64,000 bases of DNA, taken from NCBI GenBank assembly GCA_026122225.1, contig JANEZZ010002205.1:682001-746000 (forward strand), given 5' to 3'. Shown here piece by piece: positions 1 to 12,400 of the stretch (its first letter is position 1; each line of letters begins with the position of its first letter). Source of the DNA: Heloderma charlesbogerti. Taxonomy: Eukaryota > Chordata > Lepidosauria > Squamata > Helodermatidae. The translations under genes were made by a program, and so were the position numbers. The notes below the pieces were generated by a model, which was not told the origin of the DNA, ran no database searches, and was given only the letters and a program-made list of their open reading frames with translations.

Positions 1-59
1 GAGGAATGCTTGGCATTGTAGAACTTTTTTTCTGTCTACACATGCATGGGATTGCGCTC
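1..59. mobile_element. Right end of TAA-flanked inverted-repeat element (GGGCGCAATCC family)
   Basis: The terminus CATGCATGGGATTGCGCTC is followed by TAA at 60-62. Upstream, TTTTTTTCTGTCTACA matches an arm of the complete element at 56312-56456. The left end lies outside the window or is lost. Confidence 0.55.
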
Positions 60-397
60 TAAGTATTTTTAATAATAAGTAGCCTTGGCTGTGGGAAGGG
101 ACACAGGAAACCATATATAAAAATATAAATACATTCCATCAGCCTCGTGGAATATGGATTTGGGATAAATCTTCCTGCTGGCAATGTATGCATTCTGAAA
201 CTATATATCACTAAGTGGAAGCCCCGCGAGGCTGAAATTCAGAACCCTGAACTGAAAAGATAGGCACAGGTTTTCTGGTTGTGTCATAGGTCTTTTTGTG
301 AGTACATTTCGATTGCGAAGTCTCCATGTAATTTTGATATTGCGAAGTGCTGTGTACATGGATAGTATGCTAGAAATAATATCTCTCTTCATTCCAG

Positions 398-494
398 CAT
401 CTGATGATCACAGCTAGCAAGTTCACAGTTCAAATCGAGGAGAAGCTGCTCCTTAAACTCCTGAGTTTCTTTGGCTGTGATCAGTCCGATTCAG
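398..494 (+). CDS. VPS13D: VPS13D coding exon 1 of window
   Basis: This exon follows the acceptor ATTCCAG and ends at the donor GTATGT. It encodes 32 codons beginning [16 protein letters not shown] and leaves one base (G) that completes a glutamate codon in the next exon. The sequence belongs to the part of the protein just before the C-terminal helical region. The 5' boundary is set by the only good polypyrimidine/AG site, and the entry phase is inferred from the reading frame. Exons further upstream are outside the window. Confidence 0.88.
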
Positions 495-3400
495 GTATGT
501 CATCTGCAGTGAGATCTGTGAAGTTTGTAAATAACCTGGAAGTTTGTAAATAAATTAAAAAATGCTTGGAAGCTTTTCACTGTTAGGATGAAAAGCCTAA
601 GTTGAAAACGTTTTGGCTGTCCACAGAATGCATCTCACCCATCTCAAATATGTCTCTGCTGTTTCTGCCTGTTCTTGTTTCTGAAAAATCCCATTTTGAA
701 TTTTGTTTAGGTCTTAAATAATGTTTCTGCTCGCTAGTTGAAATGCTGTTTACAAAACTGATTGCAAATGTTTCTATTAGAATATTCTGCAGGGCAACTC
801 TAAAAAGGATATTCTTAAACACACTTCTTAATATATTATGTAAAGACGCTGTGATTCAGAGACCATCAGTGGTGCTCTGTACTGTCCAAAGTTGAATCTT
901 TCACCAAGCATGGAGAAAATTAGGATTGAAACTTTCTCTTTTTAGAGGAAGAAACTGTTTTTAGAGAAACTGTTTACTTGTTACCTTAACTTGTCAGCTC
1001 TCAGGATGGGTGCTGCATTACTTCAGCGTCTTTTTCAATGATAGTAGTAATAAAATTGATATCCCAGGGAATGTGTCATATGTTAATAATAGCTGTGTTA
1101 TGCTGTTGGCTGCAGAGGTTGAAAATTATGATGAAAATCTCCATGAAAAACCTGTTGATCAAGGTGGAGCCCAGAAGCGATATTACTTTGAAAACCTCAA
1201 AATTAGTGTGCCACAGATAAAGCTGAGTGTCTTCACTGCCAGCAAGCTACCCTTGGATCTCAAGGTAAGCACAGGATCTCATAACACAGGATCTGCAGCC
1301 TGCCTGAAAGTCTCATACTTAGAAAATCAAATTTCTTGCCCTTAAGTTTCACCATGTGAAACCACATCTGCCAAAAGCACAGAATCCTTGGGAGAGTTGG
1401 GTGGTGCAATGCATGCTCTTTCAGCTTCCCCCCCACCCCCTTAACAGTTGAAGGATTGTCTTGCTGGATGAGATCAAAGGACTGTTTCAATTGATGTTCT
1501 ACCCCTGGGATACTCACACACTGAGGTGTGAGGACTTGTGACTGCAGCATATCCTGAAACTGAGGCTTGTCCATGGATTGTTGGCATGGACTTTGCTTTG
1601 CTGTACCCATTAAGTGAGATCTATAGGATAAGCAGCCAGTCCTGCAAGAAGCCCCTTGAATCATAGAATCGTAGGGTTGGAAGGGGCCTACAAGGCCATC
1701 CAGTCCAACCCCCTGCTCAATGCAGGGATCCAAGTCAAAGCATCCCTGACAAGTGGCTGTCCAGCTTCAACTTGAATGCCTCCAGGGTGGGGGAGCCCTC
1801 CACCTCCCTAGGGCATTGGTTCCATTGTCCACCAAGAGTCCAGAGTAGATCATGTGACAAGGCTCTGAACCTTAGTTGGGGTCCAGCGTAAGGGAACTTC
1901 CTGGCCTTTCTGCCATAAATTTGCCTTGCCTTTGCTTTCGTCTTCCCAACCAGAGTCTGGGATCTCTTTATTTTCCAGCTACTGGAGACCTTCTTAACCT
2001 AAATTGCCAGAGATTCAAACTCGGGCCATCTGTTCTGCTACTTTGCTCTAATCCCTCATTGTTTTTATCTTATCACCCTTCTTCCCAATCCTTCTGTTCA
2101 AATACTAAGAAACACCTTTCCATCCTTGAGGCCTACCCTCTGTGGCAGTCCATGCTGTTCTTTTAAAAATTCAAAGATCCTAAGTGGGACCTCCCACGAA
2201 ACATTGCAGTGCAGAACGGCTCAGTTCAACATGCAGGCTCCCAGACAGAGGGCTCCTCGCGCTAACAATCAAAAGGCATTGTGCAGCTTTTCTGTCTTTT
2301 CTTCTATAACATTTTTTTTCTGATAAGAAAAAAAGATGGAAGAAGTGTTGGGGAAATTCAGGAGGGCTACAAATTGAAGACGACATCATCTGGACCCCCT
2401 GTAGAATGGTGTAAACGAGGCAGTGTAACTTCACAAAGCCTCATCTGCAAGGATCCACGTACGCAGCATTCTGTGACCTCTGAGTACGCTCGGTCCTCAC
2501 GATGCTGTTTTGGGGGTGTTCGACCCTCCTTTAGGACTAAAGATTTTTTTGTACTCCTGCACATTTTGGGATTTCCCTACACCTGCTGATATCTCCTCTT
2601 GTGTGTGGATGGTACCATTTTGGCTGCATAAGGATCTGCGCTTGGAGAATGAGTTCAGTATAAGTATAGCAGGGGTTCACAACACGTGACCAAGGGGCCT
2701 CATGAATCCCACAAGCCTTAATTGTGGCCCACACTTGGTGCCAAATTTCCTCCCCCAGCGATTGTGATAGAGGTCACTCTTTCCTCGCTGGCTGGTAAAA
2801 CACGATTGTATCACGATTGCAGGGTAGAGGGGATAGAGAGAAGTCTTGCCACTGCCTCCTCCAGTGATCCTAACACAGATCATCTTCCCCTGCTGCTGCT
2901 TGGAAGGAGCGATGTGTATCAGGATCGCTGGGATGTGGGTTGGCATATGGCTTGTGGCCCAGCCTCACATGTGGCCCTCAGGGCCAAGAAGGATGTGCAC
3001 CCTGGGTTCATAGGATAATGATGGTTACCTCTCTTTTCCCCCACAAACAATATTTCGTTGTCTTCTAGACAAAATATATCACTATCTGTGAGGCTTTAAT
3101 CATGCGCGGTGCAATGCGCAATGCCACTTTTCCTCCTTTAACAACCTAAGGCTTGCCTTGGTGGGCCCTTGCTGGATCACTCATGTGTGTGTCAGTGGTG
3201 AAACTAGGTGTCTCAAAGTAGAATCAGCACTTCATTCATCTGATCATTTTGATTTTTAATGGGTATAGAATCATAGAATAGTAGGGCTGGAAGGGGCCTA
3301 CAAGGCCATCGAGTCCAACCCCCTGCTCAAGGCAGGAATCCAAGTCAGAGCATCCGCGACAGATGGTTGTCCAGCCTCATCTTGAATGCCTCCAGTGTGG

Positions 3401-6400
3401 GAGAGCCCACCACCTCCCTAGGGAATGGGTTCCATTGTTGTATTGCTCTAACAGTAATTTGTAACCAAGTTAAGTGCAGCATAAAACACCCCAGACGCTT
3501 TGGAATTCAGGGGGAAATGCCTCAAGTTGTGGTCGTTCATCCTTCTGGATGATCTGTGGGGACTGTACAGTTTCTGTGAAATCAGACGTAGTATACACCA
3601 TTGAGGTCTGCGTTAGAAATCTGTGCAGGAAAACGCTTTCCCTCTCTGTTACCGGTGCTTGACACTCTGGCATGCATTTCATCGTAGCAAGGGCTCTACA
3701 ATTTTTAGTCAGGTATTCAAACGTTCAGGGACACCTTTTTACTCTGGCTTGTCTTGCCAAGGCAACTCCATGTGTCTTCCCCGGAACCCTTGCACATTGC
3801 ACAGGATTCCAAGGACGGTTCTGTGGTTACCTCTCAGGTCAAGTTAGGCGCTTGCCAGGCCTATTTGGCCTGATGGTTGTGCTGAGAGTAGGCACCCGAT
3901 GTTCTCCCGCTGCTGCACATTGCAGGGTGAAATCAGCAGTGGCAAGCAAGCTGTCGCTTGACAAAGCTTCTCTGCCTTTATTGACCTTCACATTAAGGAA
4001 CTGTTGAGAAGCTTCCAGGGAACTCCGGGTTCCTTGGAACACAGTTTGAAAAGCACTGTTCTAAGTCAACAAATCTATTTTTAATCTCCAGTTAACAAAG
4101 AGCCTCCGATTAACAAAAGGAGAATATAGCAGTCTTGTATTGTGGGCATCCATTCGCAGCTGAGGTCTGGGACAAGCACCCTGAACAGTAGCAGAGGGAG
4201 CAAAGACCACATGGTCTTGGAAGGGCTGAAAACAACAAACTGTGTTAGAAGGGGGGGGGGGCATTCCATTTGCTCCACATGCAGTCAAGCAGCACCTTGA
4301 AGTGTGTGGCGTATGGGGCTGTTGCTGCCTGTCCCTATCAAGAAACGTGACAAGAGTGGATGTGGGAGAAGGGGAGGGGGTCTAATGCCTCTTAAGGAAG
4401 TCTGCCTTTCATTGTGCGCACCTACATGAAAAGCTCAGGAAAGGAAAATGATATTTTCAAGATGTCCTTTTGGATGTCTTCTGTTTTTAACAAATGGAAC
4501 AGAAATAAAGGACAGCCTCTGCTGGGATTTAGCCAAGAGGCTGAAAGCTTAAAGCCTGTACATTCTTGCATTTTCACTCTCTTGCACTATTCCATAAGTT
4601 CAGCTCTGCCTGAAGGGGGATGTAAGAAAAGAAAGTGAAGAGAAGGATGCAGTTTGACTGAAAATGACTTGGCAAAACTAACTGACTAGTCAAGTTAGTT
4701 TAAGGACCATGTTCTAGAATTAAAGGTGTGATGGTGAAAATGATGATCAACTGAACTCTGTTTGGTTTAGGCATTGAAAAGCACTCTGGGCTTCCCTCTG
4801 ATAAGGTTTGAAGATGCTGTGATCAACCTGGATCCCTTCACCAGAGTCCACCCTTATCAGACAAAAGAGTTCATCATTAACGATATTCTGAAGCATTTTC
4901 AAGAAGTGAGTGGCATTGCTTTAGAGCTCGCAAGGGTACAAAGAGCCAGGTTCTCTTTGTAAGCAGTACCTCTGCACTGCACATATAGAATTTCCTTTCT
5001 GCTCAGGTTCTCCAAATCCCTAGTCCAAACACATTTGGGCAGGCATTTGATGGTGGGCATAACACAGCTGTTTTAAAATGTGTTACAGCTTCAGAGATGA
5101 GGCAGCATATTAGCCCATGTAATATATTACATGGATGAGATGAGGCAGCATATTAGCCCACAGGGATTATTGCACAGGATAAGACACAGTGGGATGGCTG
5201 TAGATTCTTATGGGGGTTGCTGTTTAAAGGCTGATTATGTACAACAGAAGGCTGGATTCAGTGACATTTTAGTCTCTTCCAGCTCTGGTTCATCTTTCCA
5301 CATTCAAAACAGATGAGGTGCTTTCCCCTCATTATTGGTGCTGTTTCATCGTCGTCGTCATCATCATCATCATCAAAAGAGCCCTGCTGGATCAGACCAA
5401 GGGTCCATCTAGTCCAGCATTCTGTTCACACAGGCTTGAATCTACACATACCGGTTTTACCATTAACGTACTCCAGTGATAACTGGTGGTGCCCATTGGT
5501 GTCATGTGCACCAATAGGTATCATTACAGTATGGTAACGGTAAAATTCAGCCACAGTGGCCAACCAGCTGTCAACTGGGACCCACAAGCGGGATACCAGT
5601 GCAACAGTACCCTCCCACCCATGTTCCCCAGCAACTGGTGCACATAGGCTCACTGCCTCTGATTCTGGGGGTAGCATGTAGCCATCAGGAGTAGTAGCCA
5701 TGGATAGCCTTCTCCAGGAATTTGTTGTCGTAATAGTAATAATAATAATAATAATAGGGCAGCCAATACTGAGCATGCTGACTGTTCTGTGAGGTCTGTT
5801 AGTGATGTCTCCTGTGTCTTTTTCTAGGAACTGATCAGCCAAGCGGGAAAGATCCTGAGCACTGTAGACTTCCTTGGCAACCCAATGGGCCTCCTAAATG
5901 ATGTTTCAGAAGGTGTTACTGGGCTGATCAAATATGGAAATGTTGGTGGCCTTTTCTGGAACCTTACTCATGGGCTGACGAACTCTGCTGCAAAGGTAGG
6001 AATGTACAGGAATGTCAAGATGGGGTGAGCCAAGACTGCTTGACAAGGTCCCTTGCAAGGTGGAGCGCTGGTGGATTTACCCCTCCTGAGATGTGAAGCT
6101 ACCCTTCTGAAATGGCTACATTTTGAAGATCCCCTGCAGTTTTGACAACCCTTACATTTATTAATTTGTATTAGTGATTATACCTCATAAACAGGGACTT
6201 GATTCAGATGTGACACCAAATCATGGTTTACGGAGCTTGAGTACAGTTTGGCATGATGTCTGTACTGACAAAATACGGTTATAGCCATTGTTTTGCCTCT
6301 GGAGGCACAAGTGAATTTTAGGAAGCTGAGCATTGAACAGATGGAAAAAAGCAGACAAGCAAGTCTAAACTCTGGTTTGGATGTGGTATGGTTGGAAATT

Positions 6401-9400
6401 TAAACCATGGTTTGTGCTGTAAACTACGATTAGGGAGGTCAGGTCACCAGGCTAATTCTCAGAGGCCTGCTGGGGCTTGCTTTTGAATGGTGAGCAGCAT
6501 GAGTGTGCTTGTTTTCCTGTTTTCTCCCCATCCCTGTTTTCTTTCATGTTTTGTCTTTTAGACTGAAAACTTGAGGGCAAGGACTATCTTGGGTTTTTAT
6601 TAATCTGTAAGCCACTCTGGGCTTCTTCCTATTCTTCCTCTTCACTAGTCTTTGCTCCCAGTCATCGTTTCTGTCTAAAACAGAACATCTTAACTGCTTG
6701 CTTCCTCCACTGTTGGTTTGTTTGTTTATGTATTTATTAGAGTTATTAGCCGCCCATCTGGCCAGCTACTGGGCCAATTCCTAACTCCTTCAGTGAGTAA
6801 ATCCCATGGTGAACCCATGCCCTGGGTAAAACAAATTGCTGGATCCCAAAACTGGCAGAAACATGCATGCAATATATTTGTTTTAAACAGTTATATACTG
6901 CCCTATATAATTTGATTTTAGGATAGTTTGCAATCTCATAAAAATATAATACCAAAACCCAGCAACCACTAAAACTACAATGCAACCATGCAAGATAAAG
7001 TTCAGATAAAATCAGTCAATTTATATAGCAACATATTGATGCATGCTGTATTTTTCAGACCCTTCTAGAAAGGTTCCTAACATTGTGCTTTCCACGTTTT
7101 ACTACCTTGGCACGATGAGTTGACATTTTGAGTGAGCTTTCTGCGAAAACATTTTCCTAACCAGTAAAGGCAGCTTGAAATCCATCTTGTATATGTGTAT
7201 TTTGGATTATTCATTCGGTTGTGTGCTGCTAGGTGCTTTACATCTCACACGGGAACCTTTGAAAACTCAGCTTGGTATTGAAAAGAAGTGATCACTGCAG
7301 AATAGCCAAGCCAAACCAGTAAACCATGGTCATCACTTCTCCTCCGGCGCTGTCTGCAGGGAGAGTATGATTAATTAGTGTGTCTCCTCTTGCTTCAAAC
7401 CTTCCATCTGATTCAGAAGCGCCAGACATTTTCACATCCTTGTCTACATTACATCAGTTCTGGGTTGCTGGCAGCTAAGGGAGCGAAAATCTGTTATCCG
7501 CAGATGTCTAGAGAAAATCGTACTCATCTTACACAGCCCCTTCGGTTACCTGATTTTTAAAATCATAACGGTTCACAAGATGCAACTAATGTATGTGTAC
7601 TTCTTAACGAGACCGTACTTCAATGACCTCTTTAAAAGAAAGTGCGTGCAAGAAATGCACGTGTGCACACCCACACGCACACAGTTCCCCTTATTTATGA
7701 GCTGTGTCTGCTTTTGCCATTGTATAGATTTTCTGTTTAATCACCGTGTTGATTATTCCTGTAATGGGTTTTCCATGTATCTTGGAGCATGCAGTGGCTG
7801 AATGGCTTCTTTCAAGTGGAGAGGTTCTGTGTGTTTAAGTTGGCACAGAAACCCAGGTTAATGAAAGTTCACTCCAGACAGTTCTGCAGTATGATTCCTT
7901 GGAGACTGGCTGTTTTTGTGTGCTAAGAAAGGACTTTGATCCTAAATATAGGCACCTGAGGGAATTTCCATTCCATTCCATCTGCCATAGAGGCTCCAGG
8001 ACTAGCTTAAAAAAAGCAAACTGTTTTGAATTATTTACATCAATTATAGATATAGAGATACATACACACACAATATTTCCTTTTGGCTTTAGCTTTTATT
8101 TTCTCTCTTACGGTCAGTAATATTAAATCCTTTTTTTTTTCTTTCCTCCAGTGACTTCTCGGTTAGAGATGATAGTTGGAGACTGAGACGGAATTTTAAA
8201 CCACAGGATAAATTTAAGTCCTTTTTAGTGAGTCAGTTCTGCCCTCTAGTTGGAAGCCTCAGGTTTATTGCAATATCCGCCAGCAAAAAGAGAGGGGTTG
8301 TTTTTATGAAAGAAATATTTCTGTGTCAGACGCTTTAGGTCTAGCGACACTTTGTTAGAAACAGCTTCAGGTACGGGAAGTAGAGCAGAATTTTACTTGC
8401 TTCTAAAGAGTTCTGTGACTGCAGTCCATTCTGAGAATGACAAAAAACGCTGTGACCCATCTCTATATTCTAAATATATAACCAGGCGCCAAAAATCCCC
8501 TGCCCCAAATGGGCTTGATATGATTCAATGGGGCTGGATGTTGGCAGAAAACTCTGGGGAAAATGAGGCTATGCTAGACTGTCCGGATTAAGAGAGTTTT
8601 ATGGAGGGATTTAATGCACCACCAGCAGTTCTTCAAGTGTGAAGAGTTGATCTCTGGGCTTCTTTACACAGTGTACGAAAGTTATAATAACCCTGATGAA
8701 TTCGATGTGATCACTTGGATATTTTGAATCGGTATTTTGATGTTTACAGACATGTCCATCTGAAAATTACCTGTTGGATTTGAGGAGCTGCAGAGAACAG
8801 CTGCTTATAGCACTTGGACTTCAGTCCACAAGGATGAAAGTTCTAGAAGGGAGGGATCTTAAACCCCGGTACAGCAGGGGTGGGTGTTTTCGCTCAGGGA
8901 AAATGGAGGATCCCGTTCATCGTGTATTGTCCATAGAAGGGGTGGGACTGACCTGTCCAGACTCCACTGATGTGTGTTTACGCATAGGCAGACTTCAGGC
9001 TTGTGGGATCCATTTTGTGCTATGTTGGTAAAGAGCCAGGCACAAAATGGTGGCTCAGGACGCAGAGTCGATACCTACTGCACCCCATGAACCATACACT
9101 GAGAAATTTACAAATCTTCATCTGAGTTGCCAGACATCAGGGATTCTTACACAGCACTCTAAAATGTACCATCAGTGCTTAACGAAGACATGGTCAAAGG
9201 AGTGAGTTAGTATTCCTATTTTACAGATGACAAACACCGACGCTGAGAGAGAAGCGATTAGCACAAGGCCAGCCATCCCAAATCCCTTGCTGTTTTACTT
9301 GCTTTCATTAAAGTATTGGAAGACAGGAAAACCTGGGCTCCACCGCAAATCAGCTAGAGATCTACCCCTAGATCCTGATGTATCTTCTACGTTCCCCTGT

Positions 9401-12400
9401 GTTAACTTACAAAGCAAGTGTACATGCAGAGTCAGGATCTCTTTAACATTTAAAACATAATTAATCAGCCTTAAGTGGCCTTGCATATGCACTGCTGCTT
9501 AAGAACAGGAGAAGTGCTTTGCGGGGTCAAAAGGTGTGCCTTTTACCAGCTTTGAATGGTTCCCCAATTGCCACCCTGCCTGGAGAAAGCGGATATAGCC
9601 TCATGCGTAAGTCATGCACTGGTTCTGTGGCTACCTTTAAAAAATTGCAGTTGGTTCAAAATGCAAGTGGTAGGAGCAAGGCAGCTCCTTTTACACCGAC
9701 TTGAGGGGGCGGGAGGGTTGCACCAGTTATAATGGTTACCAGTTTGTTTCTGGGCATAACTTAAAGTGCTGGCTTTAACTTTTAACACAATGGTCTAGGC
9801 ATTGAAGGACCAGCTATGAACCTTAAGGTAGACTTCAGCTCTCTGGCCCATCATTACTGAAGACCAGATTGGTACATGCCAGAAGCAGGGCCCTTTCTGT
9901 GGTGGCTCTGCAGTTGTGGAGCTCCATCAAGCCCAGGAGGGGCTGTAGCTCAGTGGTAGAGTCCCTACTTTACATGCAGAAAGTCCCAGGCTCAATCCCC
10001 AGCATCCCCAGGTAGGGCTAGGAAGGAATCCTGCCTGAATCCCTGGAAATTGATTGATTGATTGATTGATTGTATTTTTATCCCACTCCTCAGCCAAAAA
10101 AGGGTCCCAGAGCAGCTTACAATCAATGAACAAAGAAGACAGCCCCTGCCCACAGGCTTACAAGCTAAAAAAGACACAACACACAAGGAAAAGGCAATGG
10201 GGAGGGGAGACAAAAGAATAAGGCAGACTGTCAGCAGGGCTGGTGGGATGGCCCTGTTCCCCCCTCCCATATCTCAAAGAAGGGGCAGTCCAACTGGAGC
10301 AGGCCCTGAAAGCTGTTGCTGCCAGTCAGTGTCGACAATACTGGGCTAGATGGACCCAGGGTCTGATTCAGTATAAGGCAGCTTCCTATGTTCCTGAGCC
10401 TCCTCTCGTCCTGCTTTTAGCTGGATTCTGAAGTCGTTTTATTTTGCAAGGGTTTTCGTGCATTTGTGCTCGCAGTCACACAAACCCAGCCGCCCTTAGT
10501 CCTCTGGCTGATGGCTGGGGCCAGCACATACGGATTCCCTTCAGCTCTGCCGTCCCAGGGCCTTGGGGGAAAATGTTCTTTTTGTAAGCAGGGTATAAAT
10601 GGCTAAATACTGAGGTTCTTCTCAGCACACCATGGTTTGATTCATGGTTTGCAAGAATCCCAGCTTGGTGCTCTACCAGAACATTGGTGGTGGTCCATTA
10701 ATGGACTGCTAACCACTTTTTTACCCACCATCTGCTGGTCTGTACAATTCAGTTAGAGCAGAACCTCTGTCCCCATTGCTAACTGGAACTCAGTTCTGGT
10801 CATTTACATGCAAGGCATCTTTTCTGTTGGAGGGCATCCACATGTACATTATGTAGGTCATAACAGACCTTTATGGGGATGGTGGGGTGGGAAATAATGC
10901 TGTCTACTGTGACGTACACAGCTGTACACGTGTGTGATAGTTTGGATCAATTACAGCTCTTTCGTATGTATTTTGCTTCCTCTGTAGGGGCGTTAGGGGG
11001 CACTGGCTCTCTCTTTCTGGCACATTGTGGCCTGGATTGAGAGGACTGGCCATGGGTGGCCTATTTTGCGGGAAGACGTTTGGTCAGATAACCAACTCTG
11101 CTGGTATGCGACATGCTCCATTTTGTGAAGGGATTCTCCAACATTAGCATTCAGAGCCCTAAACAGCTTAGGGCCAGGTTATCTGAAGCATCGCCTCCTC
11201 CCATATCTCCTTGCCCAGACCGTAAGATCATCTTCAGGCTCCCTTCTCCGGAATCCCCTGCCAAAGGAAGTGAGGCAGGTGGCTACCAAGAAGAGGGCCT
11301 TCTCTGCTGTGGCACCCTAGTTGTGGAATGAGCTCCCTAGAGAGGTTCGGCTGGCGCCTGTGTTGCACTCCTTTCAGCGCCAGGTGAAGACCTTTTTCTG
11401 TTTTCGCAGCATTTTAGCACTTTGGTCTTTTAGCTTTGATGTTTTAAATCTGTATTTTAAATCTCGGCATTGCTGCTAGGTTGTACTCTTCTTGTGCTTT
11501 TATATTGTAGTTTTAAGCTTTCAGGTATTATATTGCTTTCTGCTGCACTTTGTGGTTTTAATTTTTGTGAATCGCCCAGAGAGCTTCAGCTATTGGGCGG
11601 TATAGAAATGAAAATTAATTAATTAATTAATTCAATAAATAATTAAATAAAACATACTAGAGGCTCTTTCTGAAGTTAGGGCCCAATCCAGCTGACACAA
11701 AGCACATTGGAGCTTCATTTATGATAGTGGGAAGGATCGCTGACCGTGTGCTTACCCATTTCATTCACATTAATGGAACTTAGGGCGCAATCCTATGCAG
11801 ATAGGCAGCTGCCTCCGAACTTAGGGCGCAATCCTATCTATGCAGATAGGCAGCTGCCTCCGATCGCTCCCTCCGTGCTTCTCCTGCCCTGCATTTTCGG
11901 CTAGACAGCCAATTGCGGCTGTGTAGCCGCGGAGGGCTGAGTGGGGGAGGAGGCTGCTGTACGACACATTGGATGTGTCGTACAGGCATTTCCGCCCTCC
12001 CCGCTCCTAAACACCCCCTGGGAACGCCCTATTTGGGCTGCTTCATGCTCCTTTTGCGAGTGCGGAGCACGGCAGGCAGCATGGAAGTGGGGGGAGGTCG
12101 GTTCTCCGGGAACCGACCTCGGAGCACGGGCTCCGAGATCACTTCCCGGAAAACCAGATATCCTATGGCCGGCTAGCCACTGTCTAGCGACCATAGGATT
12201 TCTCCCTCCAAGTGTGGAACTTTGACTGGATTCAGCATTTAGTATTTAGACATACAAGTGACGTATTAAGTGAGATGGTGAGGTACTTATAGGATGGCTG
12301 TTTATGGTATTGATATACATGGCAGTTTTTTGAGTTACATAACCTTCCCCGCCCCCCAAAAAAGGGTACCTGCCCTGAGGAGCTTACAATCTAGATTTGA

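Noticed and set aside
1010..1115. Start codon or 5' extension of the exon at 1116
   Set aside because: The frame from the ATG at 1010 is open by chance; the AG at 1114-1115 gives the only phase-matched junction with the preceding exon.
9938..10010. tRNA gene
   Set aside because: The tRNA-like head with box A/B wording continues into a SINE body; there is no acceptor stem pairing or terminator.
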